A DNA stretch of 64,000 nucleotides from Microbacteriaceae bacterium. GTDB taxonomy: Bacteria; Actinomycetota; Actinomycetes; Actinomycetales; Microbacteriaceae. The DNA is taken from contig JAODMT010000015.1 of assembly GCA_025464975.1 (NCBI GenBank), forward strand, positions 1-64,000. Reading direction: 5' to 3'. Within the stretch, counting starts at the first letter, position 1, and every line of letters starts with the position of its first letter. The translations under genes and the position numbers were made by a program. The notes below the pieces were generated by a model. The model was not told where the DNA came from. It made no database searches and saw only the letters and a program-made list of their open reading frames with translations. This document shows, piece by piece, positions 23,218-32,164 of the stretch.

Positions 23218-25701
23218 ATGTTCGAACGATTCACCGACCGGGCCCGCCGGGTCGTTGTCTTGGCGCAAGAAGAAGCCAAGATGCTCAACCACAACTACAT
23301 CGGCACGGAGCACATCCTGCTGGGTCTCATTCACGAGGGCGAGGGGGTAGCTGCGAAGGCGCTCGAATCCCTCGGCATCTCCCTGGACGCCGTGCGCGAG
23401 CAGGTCCAGGACATCATTGGCCAAGGCCAGCAGCAGCCGACCGGCCACATTCCCTTCACGCCGCGCGCGAAGAAGGTTCTCGAGCTCAGTTTGCGCGAGG
23501 CCCTTCAGCTCGGCCACAACTACATCGGTACGGAGCACATTCTGCTCGGCCTCATCCGTGAGGGTGAGGGTGTCGCGGCGCAGGTCCTCGTCAAGCTCGG
23601 CGCGGACCTTAATCGCGTGCGCCAGCAGGTCATCCAGTTGCTCTCCGGATACCAGGGTAAGGAGCAGGTCGCGGTGGGCGGCGAAACACAGCAGGGTGCA
23701 CAGGCCGGCAGTCAGATTCTCGACCAGTTCGGTCGTAATCTCACTCAAGCGGCTCGCGACGGAAAGCTCGATCCGGTAATCGGGCGCGAAAAGGAGATGG
23801 AACGGGTCATGCAGATCCTGTCCCGTCGTTCCAAGAACAACCCGGTGCTAATCGGTGAGCCCGGTGTTGGAAAGACAGCCGTCGTCGAGGGCCTCGCCCA
23901 GGCGATCGTGCGCGGTGACGTGCCGGAGACGCTCAAGGACAAGCAGCTCTATACGCTCGACCTCGGTTCGCTCATCGCCGGCAGCCGCTACCGCGGTGAC
24001 TTCGAGGAGCGCCTCAAGAAGGTGACGAAGGAGATCCGCACCCGCGGCGACATCATAACCTTCATCGACGAGATCCATACCCTCGTCGGAGCCGGTGCCG
24101 CGGAAGGGGCGATCGACGCCGCATCCATCCTCAAGCCGCTGCTCGCCCGCGGAGAGCTCCAGACCATCGGTGCCACCACGCTCGACGAGTACCGCAAGCA
24201 CTTCGAGAAGGATGCCGCGCTCGAACGTCGCTTCCAGCCGGTTCAGGTGCACGAGCCATCCCTCGCCCACACCATCAACATCCTCAAGGGACTCCGCGAC
24301 AAGTACGAGTCGTTCCACAAGGTGTCGATCACGGACGGAGCTATCGTGGCCGCGGCTAATTTGGCCGACCGCTACGTCGCCGACCGGTTCCTGCCGGACA
24401 AAGCGATCGACCTGATCGACGAGGCCGGTGCTCGGTTGCGGCTGTCGATCCTGTCCGCTCCGCCGGAGCTTCGCGAATTCGACGACAAGATCGCGGCCGT
24501 CCGCGCCCTCAAGGAGGGCGCCATCGAGGACCAGGACTTCGAGAAGGCCGCCTCGCTTCGTGACGAGGAGAAGAAGCTGCTCGGCGAGCGTCTGCGGCTC
24601 GAGAAGCAGTGGAAGAGCGGAGAGGCCGGTTCGACCGGCACAGTGGACGAAGGCGTCATCGCCGAGGTTCTCGCCGCCGCAACCGGCATCCCGGTCTTCA
24701 AGCTCACCGAGGAGGAGACCAGCCGTCTGGTGTTCATGGAGAAGGCGCTGCACCAGCGCGTCATCGGCCAGGAGGAGGCCATTTCGGCCCTGTCCAAGAC
24801 CATCCGCCGCACCCGCGCCGGGCTCAAGGACCCGAAGCGCCCGAGCGGTTCGTTCATCTTCGCCGGTCCGACCGGTGTCGGTAAGACGGAGCTTGCCAAG
24901 GCTCTCGCCGAGTTCCTGTTCGACGATGAGGATGCCCTGATCTCGCTCGACATGTCGGAGTACGGCGAGAAGCACACGGTCTCTCGACTGTTCGGTGCCC
25001 CTCCCGGGTTCGTCGGCTTCGAAGAGGGTGGTCAGCTCACCGAGAAGGTGCGCCGCAAGCCGTTCTCCGTCGTGCTGTTCGACGAGATCGAGAAGGCCCA
25101 CCCGGACATCTTCAACTCGCTGCTCCAGATTCTGGAGGAGGGGCGTCTGACCGATGGCCAGGGTCGCGTCGTCGACTTCAAGAACACGGTGATCATCATG
25201 ACCACCAACCTCGGCACGAAGGACATCACGGGAACCCCGATCGGGTTCACGTCGTCGACCGACACGTCCACCGGCTACGACCGGATGCGCGGCAAGGTCG
25301 TTGAGGAACTGAAGAAGCACTTCAAGCCTGAGTTCCTCAACCGTGTCGACGAGACCATCGTGTTCCCGCAGCTCACGCAGCCGGAGCTCCTGCAGATCGT
25401 CGACCTGTTCATCAAGCGGCTTTCGGATCGTCTGCTTGACCGCGACATGACCGTTGAGGTGGCGCTCGCCGCTAAGGAGCAGCTCATCAAGGTCGGATTC
25501 GACCCGTCGCTCGGGGCACGGCCGCTGCGCCGCGCCATCCAGCACGAGGTCGAGGACCGGCTGAGCGAGCGGATCCTGACCGGCGACCTGAACGCGGGCG
25601 ACCACGTTCACGTCGACTACGTCGGGGATGAATTCGTCTTCAAGACCGGGCGCCAGCCGGGCCGCGAGGCACTCGAAGAGATCGCCGCGCTCGAGGCGTA
25701 A
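23218..25701 (+). CDS. clpC: ATP-dependent Clp protease ATP-binding subunit ClpC
   Basis: Cytosolic AAA+ unfoldase (827 aa) that feeds proteins to ClpP. The N-terminal tandem Clp repeats are visible from the duplicated [14 protein letters not shown] segments (residues about 22-35 and 97-110). The first AAA domain has GEPGVGKT at 213-220. A UVR-type coiled middle segment ([20 protein letters not shown]) follows, then the second AAA domain with GPTGVGKT at 550-557. ATG at 23218 has AGAGGAG 5 nt upstream; a longer in-frame extension upstream would read through the promoter and is rejected. A ClgR-like site precedes it and a strong hairpin follows. Confidence 0.97.
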   Translation: MFERFTDRARRVVVLAQEEAKMLNHNYIGTEHILLGLIHEGEGVAAKALESLGISLDAVREQVQDIIGQGQQQPTGHIPFTPRAKKVLELSLREALQLGHNYIGTEHILLGLIREGEGVAAQVLVKLGADLNRVRQQVIQLLSGYQGKEQVAVGGETQQGAQAGSQILDQFGRNLTQAARDGKLDPVIGREKEMERVMQILSRRSKNNPVLIGEPGVGKTAVVEGLAQAIVRGDVPETLKDKQLYTLDLGSLIAGSRYRGDFEERLKKVTKEIRTRGDIITFIDEIHTLVGAGAAEGAIDAASILKPLLARGELQTIGATTLDEYRKHFEKDAALERRFQPVQVHEPSLAHTINILKGLRDKYESFHKVSITDGAIVAAANLADRYVADRFLPDKAIDLIDEAGARLRLSILSAPPELREFDDKIAAVRALKEGAIEDQDFEKAASLRDEEKKLLGERLRLEKQWKSGEAGSTGTVDEGVIAEVLAAATGIPVFKLTEEETSRLVFMEKALHQRVIGQEEAISALSKTIRRTRAGLKDPKRPSGSFIFAGPTGVGKTELAKALAEFLFDDEDALISLDMSEYGEKHTVSRLFGAPPGFVGFEEGGQLTEKVRRKPFSVVLFDEIEKAHPDIFNSLLQILEEGRLTDGQGRVVDFKNTVIIMTTNLGTKDITGTPIGFTSSTDTSTGYDRMRGKVVEELKKHFKPEFLNRVDETIVFPQLTQPELLQIVDLFIKRLSDRLLDRDMTVEVALAAKEQLIKVGFDPSLGARPLRRAIQHEVEDRLSERILTGDLNAGDHVHVDYVGDEFVFKTGRQPGREALEEIAALEA

Positions 25702-25712
25702 GGCAAGCGATC

Positions 25713-25748
25713 GGTGAGGGGCGACGGGGAAACCCGGCGCCCCTCACC
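25713..25748 (+). terminator. clpC terminator hairpin with GAAA tetraloop
   Basis: GGTGAGGGGCG (25713-25723) pairs perfectly with CGCCCCTCACC (25738-25748). Inside, after one A/G mismatch, CGGG pairs with CCCG around a GAAA tetraloop. It begins 12 bp after the clpC stop. The following bases are not a U-tract, as is common for actinobacterial terminators. Confidence 0.7.
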
Positions 25749-25882
25749 TGCGTTAATCGGCTCCCGTTGATGCGACACACGGTTCTCCTAGAGGATCTTG
25801 TTCAGATTGCTTTGAGTAGGCTCGTACGGGCCGGAGTTGCATCACTGGATGCGATACCTCCGGAGAAACGAGTGTTGCGACC

Positions 25883-26392
25883 ATGGCCGAAGCGGGATTT
25901 TCGGTTCGAGCCGCGCGCACAAGCGACGTGCCCCTGATCCGGGCCCTGATCGAACCGCTTGTGCAGCGCGGCATTTTGCTTGGCAAGGATGCCGTCGTGT
26001 TCTACGAGGCGATCCAGGAATTCCGGGTCGCCGTCGACGCCAACGGTGAGGCCATCGGCTGCGGCGCGCTCCACGTGATGTGGCAGGATCTGGCCGAGGT
26101 GCGCACCCTCGCGGTCACCGAACGGTGGCTGCATCGAGGGGTCGGTCACGCGCTCATGGAGCGGCTCGAGGCGGATGCCCGGGAGCTCGGCCTCAGCCGG
26201 CTGTTTTGCCTGACCTTCGAGGTGCCGTTCTTCGTGCGGCACGGGTTCGAGCCGATGGCCGAGCAGCCGATCGACCCCATCGTGTACGCCGAGTTGCTTC
26301 GGTCGCCGGATGAGGGCGTTGCCGAGTTCCTCGACCTGGCGCGGGTGAAGCCAAACACCCTTGGTAACACTCGGATGTTCAAGTGGCTGTAG
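25883..26392 (+). CDS. GNAT family N-acetyltransferase (amino-acid acetyltransferase-like)
   Basis: A 169-aa GNAT-fold acetyltransferase using acetyl-CoA. The acetyl-CoA binding core is visible as VRTLAVTERWLHRGVGHALMERLEADA (the RGVGHAL loop), with a following VPFFVRHGFEPM segment. The layout resembles the short ArgA-type glutamate N-acetyltransferases of actinobacteria, the first step of arginine synthesis, but other acceptors are possible. It stands alone between clpC and a membrane protein, and is likely transcribed separately given the hairpin upstream. Confidence 0.78.
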   Translation: MAEAGFSVRAARTSDVPLIRALIEPLVQRGILLGKDAVVFYEAIQEFRVAVDANGEAIGCGALHVMWQDLAEVRTLAVTERWLHRGVGHALMERLEADARELGLSRLFCLTFEVPFFVRHGFEPMAEQPIDPIVYAELLRSPDEGVAEFLDLARVKPNTLGNTRMFKWL

Positions 26393-26460
26393 CCTGCGAG
26401 ACTCGGCAGACACGGCCCGCAATCCCGGGCAAAACCCGCTGAGCTGGTTAGCCTTGGCGC

Positions 26461-27093
26461 ATGTCGACATTTCGCACTCCTGTCGGCCCCCAGCCACCTA
26501 ACGTGTACTGGCGCCGCAGGCTCCTCGTTGCACTCGGCGTGCTCGCCGTCATCGTCATCGTGATTCTGATCGTGGGGAAGCCGGGCCAGTCGGGATCCGG
26601 TGCGACGCCGCAGGACACCTCCAGCGCCAAGCCGAATGCGACGCAATCGGCGCCGCCGAAGTCATCCGTCACCCCCTCCACCTCGACTACGGCCTGCGCG
26701 CCCGCGAACGTCAAGCTCGTTCCGGTGACCGACAAGGTGACCTACGCGGCAAACGAGAAGCCGATGATCAGTATGACGATCACTAACACCGGGCCGGCGA
26801 GCTGCACGATCAACCTCGGATCCACCCAGCAGGAACTCATAATCACGAGTGGCACCGAGCAAATCTGGGACTCAAAGGACTGCCAGACCGCACCCGTGGA
26901 CACCCAATACACGCTCAAGCCGGGCGTAGCCGTTCCCACGACGCCGATCGCGTGGGACCGCACCCGGTCATCCACGTCGACCTGTTCCGCCACCAACCGC
27001 CCGGCGGTCTCGGCGGCGGGGGCGAGCTACCACCTCTCGGTGAAGGTCGGCACCATCACCTCGAAGAATTCGGCGCAGTTCATCCTCAACTAG
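26461..27093 (+). CDS. Membrane-anchored extracytoplasmic protein, unknown function
   Basis: A 210-aa protein with a short cytoplasmic N-terminus, one hydrophobic helix (about residues 21-40) and a Ser/Thr/Pro-rich linker. A beta-rich domain (about residues 77-210) contains four or more cysteines that could form disulfides (CAPANV, CTINLG, CQTAP, CSAT). It resembles the exported DUF4232-like proteins of actinobacteria, but I cannot assign the family firmly. TAGCCT lies exactly 6 nt before the ATG, pointing to a leaderless transcript. Confidence 0.72.
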   Translation: MSTFRTPVGPQPPNVYWRRRLLVALGVLAVIVIVILIVGKPGQSGSGATPQDTSSAKPNATQSAPPKSSVTPSTSTTACAPANVKLVPVTDKVTYAANEKPMISMTITNTGPASCTINLGSTQQELIITSGTEQIWDSKDCQTAPVDTQYTLKPGVAVPTTPIAWDRTRSSTSTCSATNRPAVSAAGASYHLSVKVGTITSKNSAQFILN

Positions 27094-27134
27094 CACCCCG
27101 CACCTCCCGACGTTTTTCCCGCGCTCTTCTTGAA

Positions 27135-27205
27135 ACGCAGGAGATTCACCACCGGATGAGGCGATAGCTGCCGTTGTGACCGCGTTGGTGGTGACACTCC
27201 TGCGT
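27135..27205. repeat. 71-bp inverted-repeat element, copy B (convergent intergenic)
   Basis: The left arm ACGCAGGAGATTCACCACC (27135-27153) pairs with GGTGGTGACACTCCTGCGT (27187-27205) with two mismatches in 19. The outer arms match copy A at 4555-4625, and both elements span exactly 71 bp, while the inner 33-39 bp differ. It sits between the 26461 gene and the oppositely oriented radA. Confidence 0.65.
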
Positions 27206-27214
27206 TTTCGGTGA

Positions 27215-27250
27215 CGCGACACACGCGACGCCCGCGACACACGCGACGCC
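27215..27250. repeat. Two tandem 18-bp repeats
   Basis: CGCGACACACGCGACGCC occurs twice in direct tandem (27215-27232 and 27233-27250), just beyond the radA stop. Non-coding; it may be a site of slippage. No function is suggested by the sequence. Confidence 0.8.
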
Positions 27251-27272
27251 CGCCCCGCGGATGCGCGCTCGG

Positions 27273-28631
27273 TCAGAACGCGGGAACGTCCGCCTGCTCG
27301 ACGACGGAGGTGGTGAACGCCTTGCGCATCGCCTGGCGAAGGTGCCCGAGTTCCACGTCGATCACGGTCGTGAATCCGAGTCGACGGGCCTCCGCGTCGC
27401 GCTGTTTGGCCTGCGACACCGCCCGGATCTCCCCGGCGAGGCTGATTTCGCCGACCGCGGCAAGCCCGCTTCCAAACGCCTTGTCGCTGAAGGCGCTCGC
27501 GATGGCCAGCGCAATAGCGAGGTCGGCCCCGGGCTCGGTGAGACGGATGCCGCCCACCGTTGAGACGTAGACGTCGTGCTCGCTCAGCTTCATGCCGGCT
27601 CGCCGCTCGAGCACCGCGAGCAGCATCGCGACGCGCGAGGAGTCGACACCGTTGGTGACTCGCCGCGGATTCGGTGCGGTGGTCTTCACCACGAGAGCCT
27701 GTACCTCGACCGGGAGGGAGCGGCGGCCCTCCACGGCGATTGTCACGCAGGTGCCGCTCACGGCGATCTTGCCGCGGGACATGAAGAGCCCGCTCGGATC
27801 GGCGACCTCTGCGATGCCGTCGCCGGTCATCTCGAAGCACCCAACCTCGTCCGTCGGGCCGAAGCGGTTCTTGTGGGCGCGGATGAAGCGGAGCGAGGTC
27901 TGCCGGTCACCCTCGAACTGGCAGACGACATCCACGAGATGCTCGAGAAGCCGTGGGCCGGCGATCGAGCCGTCCTTGGTGACGTGACCAACGAGCAGCA
28001 CCGGAAGGTTGCGATCCTTCGAGACGCGGATGAGCGTGGAGGCAACCTCCCGCACCTGGGACGGGCCGCCGGCCAGGCCGTCGATGAGGGAGGATGACAC
28101 GGTCTGAACCGAGTCGACGATGAGCAGTTGCGGCTTGACCTCATCGATCTGGCCGAGAATCGTCGCGAGGTCGACTTCCGCCGCGAGGAATAGCAGCGGT
28201 TGGAGCGCACCGGTGCGCTCGGCACGCAGTCGAACCTGGCTGACCGACTCCTCCGCCGTGACGTAGAGCACTCGCATTCCACCAGCGGCAGCCTTCGATG
28301 CGACCTCGAGCAACAGGGTCGACTTGCCGACACCGGGTTCCCCGCTCAGCAGGATCGTGGCACCGGGGACGATGCCTCCGCCGAGCACCCGGTCGAATTC
28401 GGCGATGCCGCTCGGCCAGTGCGCGACCTCGTCGGCGCTGATCGTCGTGATCGATTTCGCTACCCGAGCCTCGCTCACGGCGATCGGGCGAACACCCCGA
28501 CCGAGAGCGGAAGTCGAGTCCGCGACATCCACGATCGTTCCCCAGGCCTGGCACTCGGCGCACCGACCGGCCCATTTCGGGGTCGCCCAGCCGCATTCGG
28601 TACACCGGAAATTGGACTGGACCTTTGCCAT
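27273..28631 (-). CDS. radA: DNA repair protein RadA
   Basis: RecA-like helicase that helps process recombination intermediates. It has 452 aa. A four-cysteine zinc finger (C10, C13, C24, C27) is followed by a RecA-type ATPase with Walker A GEPGVGKST at 97-105, the RadA-specific KNRFG motif in AHKNRFGPTDEVG, and a C-terminal Lon-protease-like domain. TAGGCT stands exactly 6 nt before the ATG (28638-28643, minus strand), so the message is probably leaderless. Confidence 0.97.
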   Translation of the reverse strand: MAKVQSNFRCTECGWATPKWAGRCAECQAWGTIVDVADSTSALGRGVRPIAVSEARVAKSITTISADEVAHWPSGIAEFDRVLGGGIVPGATILLSGEPGVGKSTLLLEVASKAAAGGMRVLYVTAEESVSQVRLRAERTGALQPLLFLAAEVDLATILGQIDEVKPQLLIVDSVQTVSSSLIDGLAGGPSQVREVASTLIRVSKDRNLPVLLVGHVTKDGSIAGPRLLEHLVDVVCQFEGDRQTSLRFIRAHKNRFGPTDEVGCFEMTGDGIAEVADPSGLFMSRGKIAVSGTCVTIAVEGRRSLPVEVQALVVKTTAPNPRRVTNGVDSSRVAMLLAVLERRAGMKLSEHDVYVSTVGGIRLTEPGADLAIALAIASAFSDKAFGSGLAAVGEISLAGEIRAVSQAKQRDAEARRLGFTTVIDVELGHLRQAMRKAFTTSVVEQADVPAF

Positions 28632-28640
28632 CCCGCCAGC

Positions 28641-29408
28641 CTAGGCGAGGCCCCCGTCACTGGCCTTTCGGCGGGCAGCGAGCCGGGCCATCCAGCGGTC
28701 GAGCACCGGAAGGAAGGCGGCCGCCCACACCTTGTAGCCGCGATCGTTGGGGTGGAAGAAGTCGACCGACACCCGGTTGAGCGCATACCAGGCGGCGCCC
28801 TGGCGCCGTGTCGTGGCGTGCAGCGGTGCGACCTCGAAGCCATGCCGGTCGGCGAGGGTGCGAACTATCGCATTGGCAACCCTGGCGTTGCGCTCCACCG
28901 GCCCAAGAAAGAACGAGGGGAGGTCGGCCACGATGGTGCCGGATGGGAGGGCGTCGAGCAGTTCGCCAAGCTCGCTCTCGAAGCGATCCCGGTCGAATGA
29001 GGCCATGTCGTTGGCGCCGACCGCGACGGTGACAATGTCGGGTTTGAGAGCGCGGAGCGCCGGAACCTGCACGGCCATGGCGTCCCGAAGCCGGGCGCCG
29101 GAGACGCTGAGATTCACGACACGAACGGAATGACCGGTCTTGTCCCGAATGTGGTTGGCCAGCAGTCCGACGTAGCTGTGACCGGGGCGGCTCGCGCCGA
29201 CTCCTTGCGCTGCGGAGTCTCCCACGGCGACGTAGAGCAGATCGCCGCTCTTTTCGCCCTCCTCGCGCCACCATCGCGCGTTGAGGTGCAGTGTGCCAGC
29301 GATGTGTGCGACGCCGCGCTGCCTGCGCTGAACTATCGACCCGACGCCGAATGCGCCTGGCACGACGAGGGCGACCGCGGCCATTCCCAACAGCCCTTTT
29401 AACTTCAC
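28641..29408 (-). CDS. SGNH/GDSL hydrolase family protein, membrane-anchored or secreted
   Basis: A 255-aa esterase-type hydrolase. An N-terminal hydrophobic segment (about residues 7-25) suggests export or anchoring. The SGNH blocks are visible: GDSAAQGVG (Ser nucleophile), SVSGARL (Gly block), GANDM (Asn block) and VDFFHPNDRGY (Asp-x-x-His). The GTG start has TAGCAT 6 nt upstream. It lies 9 bp before the radA start on the same strand. The substrate is unknown. Confidence 0.85.
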   Translation of the reverse strand: MKLKGLLGMAAVALVVPGAFGVGSIVQRRQRGVAHIAGTLHLNARWWREEGEKSGDLLYVAVGDSAAQGVGASRPGHSYVGLLANHIRDKTGHSVRVVNLSVSGARLRDAMAVQVPALRALKPDIVTVAVGANDMASFDRDRFESELGELLDALPSGTIVADLPSFFLGPVERNARVANAIVRTLADRHGFEVAPLHATTRRQGAAWYALNRVSVDFFHPNDRGYKVWAAAFLPVLDRWMARLAARRKASDGGLA

Positions 29409-29471
29409 GGCGGGATGCTACGCCCGGAGTATGGGTAGCGGCCGTTAGCTTGCCGGGAGCAGGATAGCGAG

Positions 29472-30356
29472 ATGGAGACGAAGAGCTTTCGCGCGCGGGA
29501 CGGCCGCACCCTCGGCGTCACCGAGTTCGGAAGCCCCCGTTCGGAACACGTGATCGTGCTCTGCCACTCGGCCCCCGGATCCTCCCTCTTTGACCCCGAT
29601 CCGGAGGCTACCTCGGACCGGGACGTGCGGGTCATCGCGATCGACCGGCCCGGCTACGGTCCCTCCGAGTTGCACGGCGACGGATCGTCCGGCAGCGTCG
29701 CGGACGCCGCGGACGACGTCGCCGACTACCTGGCCTCCGAGGGGGTGCGACGCGTCGGCGCGGTCGGCTGGTCGGCTGGTGGCCGAGTGGCGCTCGCCCT
29801 CGCCGCGCGCCGATCCGATCTCGTGGATCGGGTTGCACTTGTCGGCACCCCCGCACCGGATGAGGACGTTCCGTGGGTTGGAGAGGACAACCGAGCCGCC
29901 CTGAGGTACCTTTCCATGCTTCACCGGGGCGATGCGGTCGCCGCTCTAAAGACCCAGTTTGCGGGAATGGTCGGTGACGCGCCATCCGGAACCGAGATCG
30001 TACCGATGCTCACGGCGGATGACGCGGACAAGGAGCTGAGGCGGGAGGCGCTTCCCCGGCTCCGGGCGATGCTCGACCGCGGTGTCGAACAGGGGCTCAT
30101 CGGGCTCGCCGCCGACATCGTGAGCTACACCCTCGTGGACTGGGGATTCGAGCCGTCCACCGTCGCGGCGAAGACCTTGCTGTTGTATGGGGGAGCGGAT
30201 GCGACGGTCGGTGCCGCGCACGCCCGCTGGTACAAGGACCGCGTTCGCAATTCCCGCATCGAAGTCGTGCCGGATTTCGGCCATCTCTTGATCATTCCGA
30301 TGTGGGATCGCGTGCTGTCCCACCTCGCCCCGGGTTCGAGATCAAAGCAGCCCTAG
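29472..30356 (+). CDS. Alpha/beta-fold hydrolase
   Basis: A 294-aa cytosolic alpha/beta hydrolase. The nucleophile elbow is GWSAGG (about residues 99-104). The oxyanion region is CHSAPGSS, the acid is in GGADATVG and the catalytic histidine is in DFGHLL near the C-terminus. ATG follows a GGATAGCGAG ribosome site. It is divergent from the SGNH hydrolase gene and ends 21 bp before tRNA-Ser. The reaction cannot be specified. Confidence 0.82.
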   Translation: METKSFRARDGRTLGVTEFGSPRSEHVIVLCHSAPGSSLFDPDPEATSDRDVRVIAIDRPGYGPSELHGDGSSGSVADAADDVADYLASEGVRRVGAVGWSAGGRVALALAARRSDLVDRVALVGTPAPDEDVPWVGEDNRAALRYLSMLHRGDAVAALKTQFAGMVGDAPSGTEIVPMLTADDADKELRREALPRLRAMLDRGVEQGLIGLAADIVSYTLVDWGFEPSTVAAKTLLLYGGADATVGAAHARWYKDRVRNSRIEVVPDFGHLLIIPMWDRVLSHLAPGSRSKQP

Positions 30357-30377
30357 CTCTGTACTAAGATCGTCTGC

Positions 30378-30467
30378 GGAACCGTGTCCGAGCGGCCGAA
30401 GGTGCAACTCTCGAAAAGTTGTGTGGGTGAGAGCCCACCGTGGGTTCAAATCCCACCGGTTCCGCCA
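30378..30467 (+). tRNA. tRNA-Ser (anticodon CGA), CCA encoded
   Basis: A class II tRNA with a long variable arm: acceptor GGAACCG pairs with CGGTTCC, the T-arm holds GGTTCAAATCC, and the anticodon stem-loop CAACT-CTCGAAA-AGTTG gives CGA (30412-30414). The variable arm is the GTGGGTGAGAGCCCAC stem. The 3' CCA (30465-30467) is encoded. It borders the direct-repeat-flanked transporter cassette. Confidence 0.96.
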
Positions 30468-30471
30468 GCGG

Positions 30472-30552
30472 GGCCCCTAAAGTACTGCTCTACGTACTGG
30501 GTTCTGGAAACGCGTTCGCAGATATTTGCGGGCGCGTTTTCGTCGTTCCGGC
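30472..30552 (+). repeat. 81-bp direct repeat, copy 1 (left border of transporter cassette)
   Basis: This block recurs at 35183-35263 with two mismatches in 81 bp and an exact 4711-bp offset. It starts 5 bp after the tRNA-Ser CCA and contains AGTAC/GTACT and the terminator stem. A duplicated tRNA-flanking block around inserted genes is what integration or unequal recombination leaves. Confidence 0.85.
30508..30543 (+). terminator. Rho-independent terminator behind tRNA-Ser
   Basis: AAACGCGTTCGCA (30508-30520) pairs with TGCGGGCGCGTTT (30527-30539) over 13 positions, two of them G-U, around the loop GATATT. A short T-run follows the stem. Confidence 0.75.
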
Positions 30553-30691
30553 TACGAATCACGGTTGACGACGTGAACCAGGGGATTAAACGGAAAACGC
30601 ACTCACCCTGGACTTCGTATGCGCTGGTTGTGGCGCGGCGAATTGTCTGGGGAGTGCATGGGTTGATGCGGATAGTGAAGCCGGAGCCGAT

Positions 30692-30874
30692 TTAGCTCGG
30701 AGTTGCAGGGTCGAGTTTGAGGGCCTCTGCGGCGGCGTAGCCGCGGCTGCTGCTGCGCCCTGAGGACGACAAGTTTTCGTGGCCGGTGTTCCTCAACTGG
30801 CCGAAGGTACCCTCGGCTGAGTTCCGGGCGGTGGTGATCATGTCTTCGTGTTCTTGGGTGCCGAAGGTCAGCAT
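30692..30874 (-). pseudogene. Possible remnant of a mobile-element protein C-terminus (60 codons)
   Basis: The minus-strand frame begins MLTFGTQEHEDMITTARNS and continues with EG, a G-x-x-R/K step, ENL, GR and RGYAA. This order of residues resembles the conserved C-terminal part (ARNxxEG...G..K....E.L....GR...RG.AA) of transposase- or integrase-like proteins I associate with actinobacterial islands. Nothing upstream supplies the rest, so it would be a relic. It lies just inside the left repeat. The resemblance is from memory and weak. Confidence 0.3.
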
Positions 30875-30964
30875 CTGCCCGTATCGAGCGAGTTGCCGAC
30901 CTTGACGACGGAATGCGCGCGTGATTGCATTGCCTCAACTCAAACCGTCCTCAGAGAGGCGGAA

Positions 30965-32098
30965 ATGACTGAATTCCGTACCAGCCGCAGGGCCAAACCT
31001 TCGGAATCAGCACCAGACGGCGTTGATCGGGCCTCGCGATTCTCCATGGCTCACGCCGCCGAGAAAACGTCCGATGCCACCCCGCAAATCTCCCTGCGAG
31101 GGTTGCGCAAAACATTTGGCGCCGTCACCGCGGTCGACGGGGTTGACCTTGACGTGTACGACGGCGAGTTCTTCGCGATGCTCGGCCCTTCTGGGTCCGG
31201 CAAGACGACAGTCCTCCGGATAATTGCCGGGTTCGAGACGCCGACGTCAGGTTCGGTGTTCCTGGACGGCGCAGATGCGACGGGCCTGCCGTCCTATCGC
31301 CGAGACGTCAACACCGTCTTCCAGGACTATGCGCTCTTTCCTCACATGACCGTCGCCAAGAACATCGAGTACGGCTTGGTCGTCGACAAGGTGCCCAAGT
31401 CGGAGCGCGTCCGGCGGCTCGGCGAGGCGCTGGAGATGGTGCGCCTTGGCGGGTTCGGCGATCGCCGGCCCACGCAGCTCTCCGGTGGACAGCGTCAGCG
31501 CGTCGCCCTGGCCCGCGCACTTGTCAAACGGCCGAAAGTGCTTCTGCTCGACGAGCCCCTCGGCGCACTCGACCTCAAGTTGCGCGAGCAGATGCAACTT
31601 GAACTCAAAGCCATCCAGCGCGATGTCGGCATCACATTTGTGTTCGTGACACACGATCAGGACGAAGCACTCACGCTCTGCGACCGGCTCGCCGTCTTCA
31701 ACGACGGGCGCATCGAACAGCTCGGTCCCGCCCAAGAGGTCTACGAGTTTCCGGCGACAGCGTTCGTGGCCGGCTTCGTTGGCTCATCCAACTTCATCGG
31801 GCCACACGTCGCGCGCGAGGTGCTCGGGATCGCGGGCTCATTCGCAGTCCGGCCCGAGAAAGTGGCCATCATGCCACGCGGCAAGACTGTCGTCATCGGT
31901 GCGCCCAGAGTGGATGGGGTCGTGCGCGACGTCGTCTACGCCGGGGCCGTCACCCGCATTATCGTCGATGGCCCAGCCGGACTCACCCTCAGCTCGACGG
32001 TGCTCAACACGGCTGGCGAGCTGGATGTCAGCATCCGGCGCGGAACGCAGGTCACCCTGTCGTGGCCGGCGGCCGCCTTGCGCAGGATCTCGGACTGA
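30965..32098 (+). CDS. ABC transporter ATP-binding protein (PotA-like, polyamine-type)
   Basis: A 377-aa ATPase that powers the importer encoded by the next three genes. It has Walker A GPSGSGKTT, Q-loop FQDYALFPHMTV, signature LSGGQRQRVALARAL, Walker B VLLLDEPLGALD and H-loop VTHDQDEAL. The C-terminal TOBE-type extension (from about residue 280) includes FVGSSNFIGPH and FAVRPEKV, as in PotA. ATG at 30965 is chosen because GAGAGGCGG lies just upstream; an in-frame start about 117 bp earlier has no such site. It is the first gene of a four-gene operon between the 81-bp repeats. Confidence 0.88.
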   Translation: MTEFRTSRRAKPSESAPDGVDRASRFSMAHAAEKTSDATPQISLRGLRKTFGAVTAVDGVDLDVYDGEFFAMLGPSGSGKTTVLRIIAGFETPTSGSVFLDGADATGLPSYRRDVNTVFQDYALFPHMTVAKNIEYGLVVDKVPKSERVRRLGEALEMVRLGGFGDRRPTQLSGGQRQRVALARALVKRPKVLLLDEPLGALDLKLREQMQLELKAIQRDVGITFVFVTHDQDEALTLCDRLAVFNDGRIEQLGPAQEVYEFPATAFVAGFVGSSNFIGPHVAREVLGIAGSFAVRPEKVAIMPRGKTVVIGAPRVDGVVRDVVYAGAVTRIIVDGPAGLTLSSTVLNTAGELDVSIRRGTQVTLSWPAAALRRISD

Positions 32099-32164
32099 GC
32101 GGCGGCAGCTTCACCAGCACCAGCACAGCTTCACACCATGGCACATGAAGGAGAGGCATACATC

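Noticed and set aside
23848-25611. A 587-codon open frame on the minus strand inside clpC, and a similar 455-codon frame inside ftsH (7499-8866)
   Set aside because: Long antisense frames are common in high-GC genes with biased third positions. The products are low-complexity, rich in Leu/Gly/Arg/Asp, with no recognisable domain, and the sense genes are certain.
26968-27840. A 290-codon minus-strand frame overlapping the radA 3' end and the neighbouring repeat region
   Set aside because: The product is Arg/Gly-rich shadow sequence, includes the 18-bp tandem repeats, and conflicts with radA, which has all family motifs.
30384-30695. Open frame running through tRNA-Ser and the first 81-bp repeat
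   Set aside because: It is an accidental frame within a tRNA gene and a terminator.
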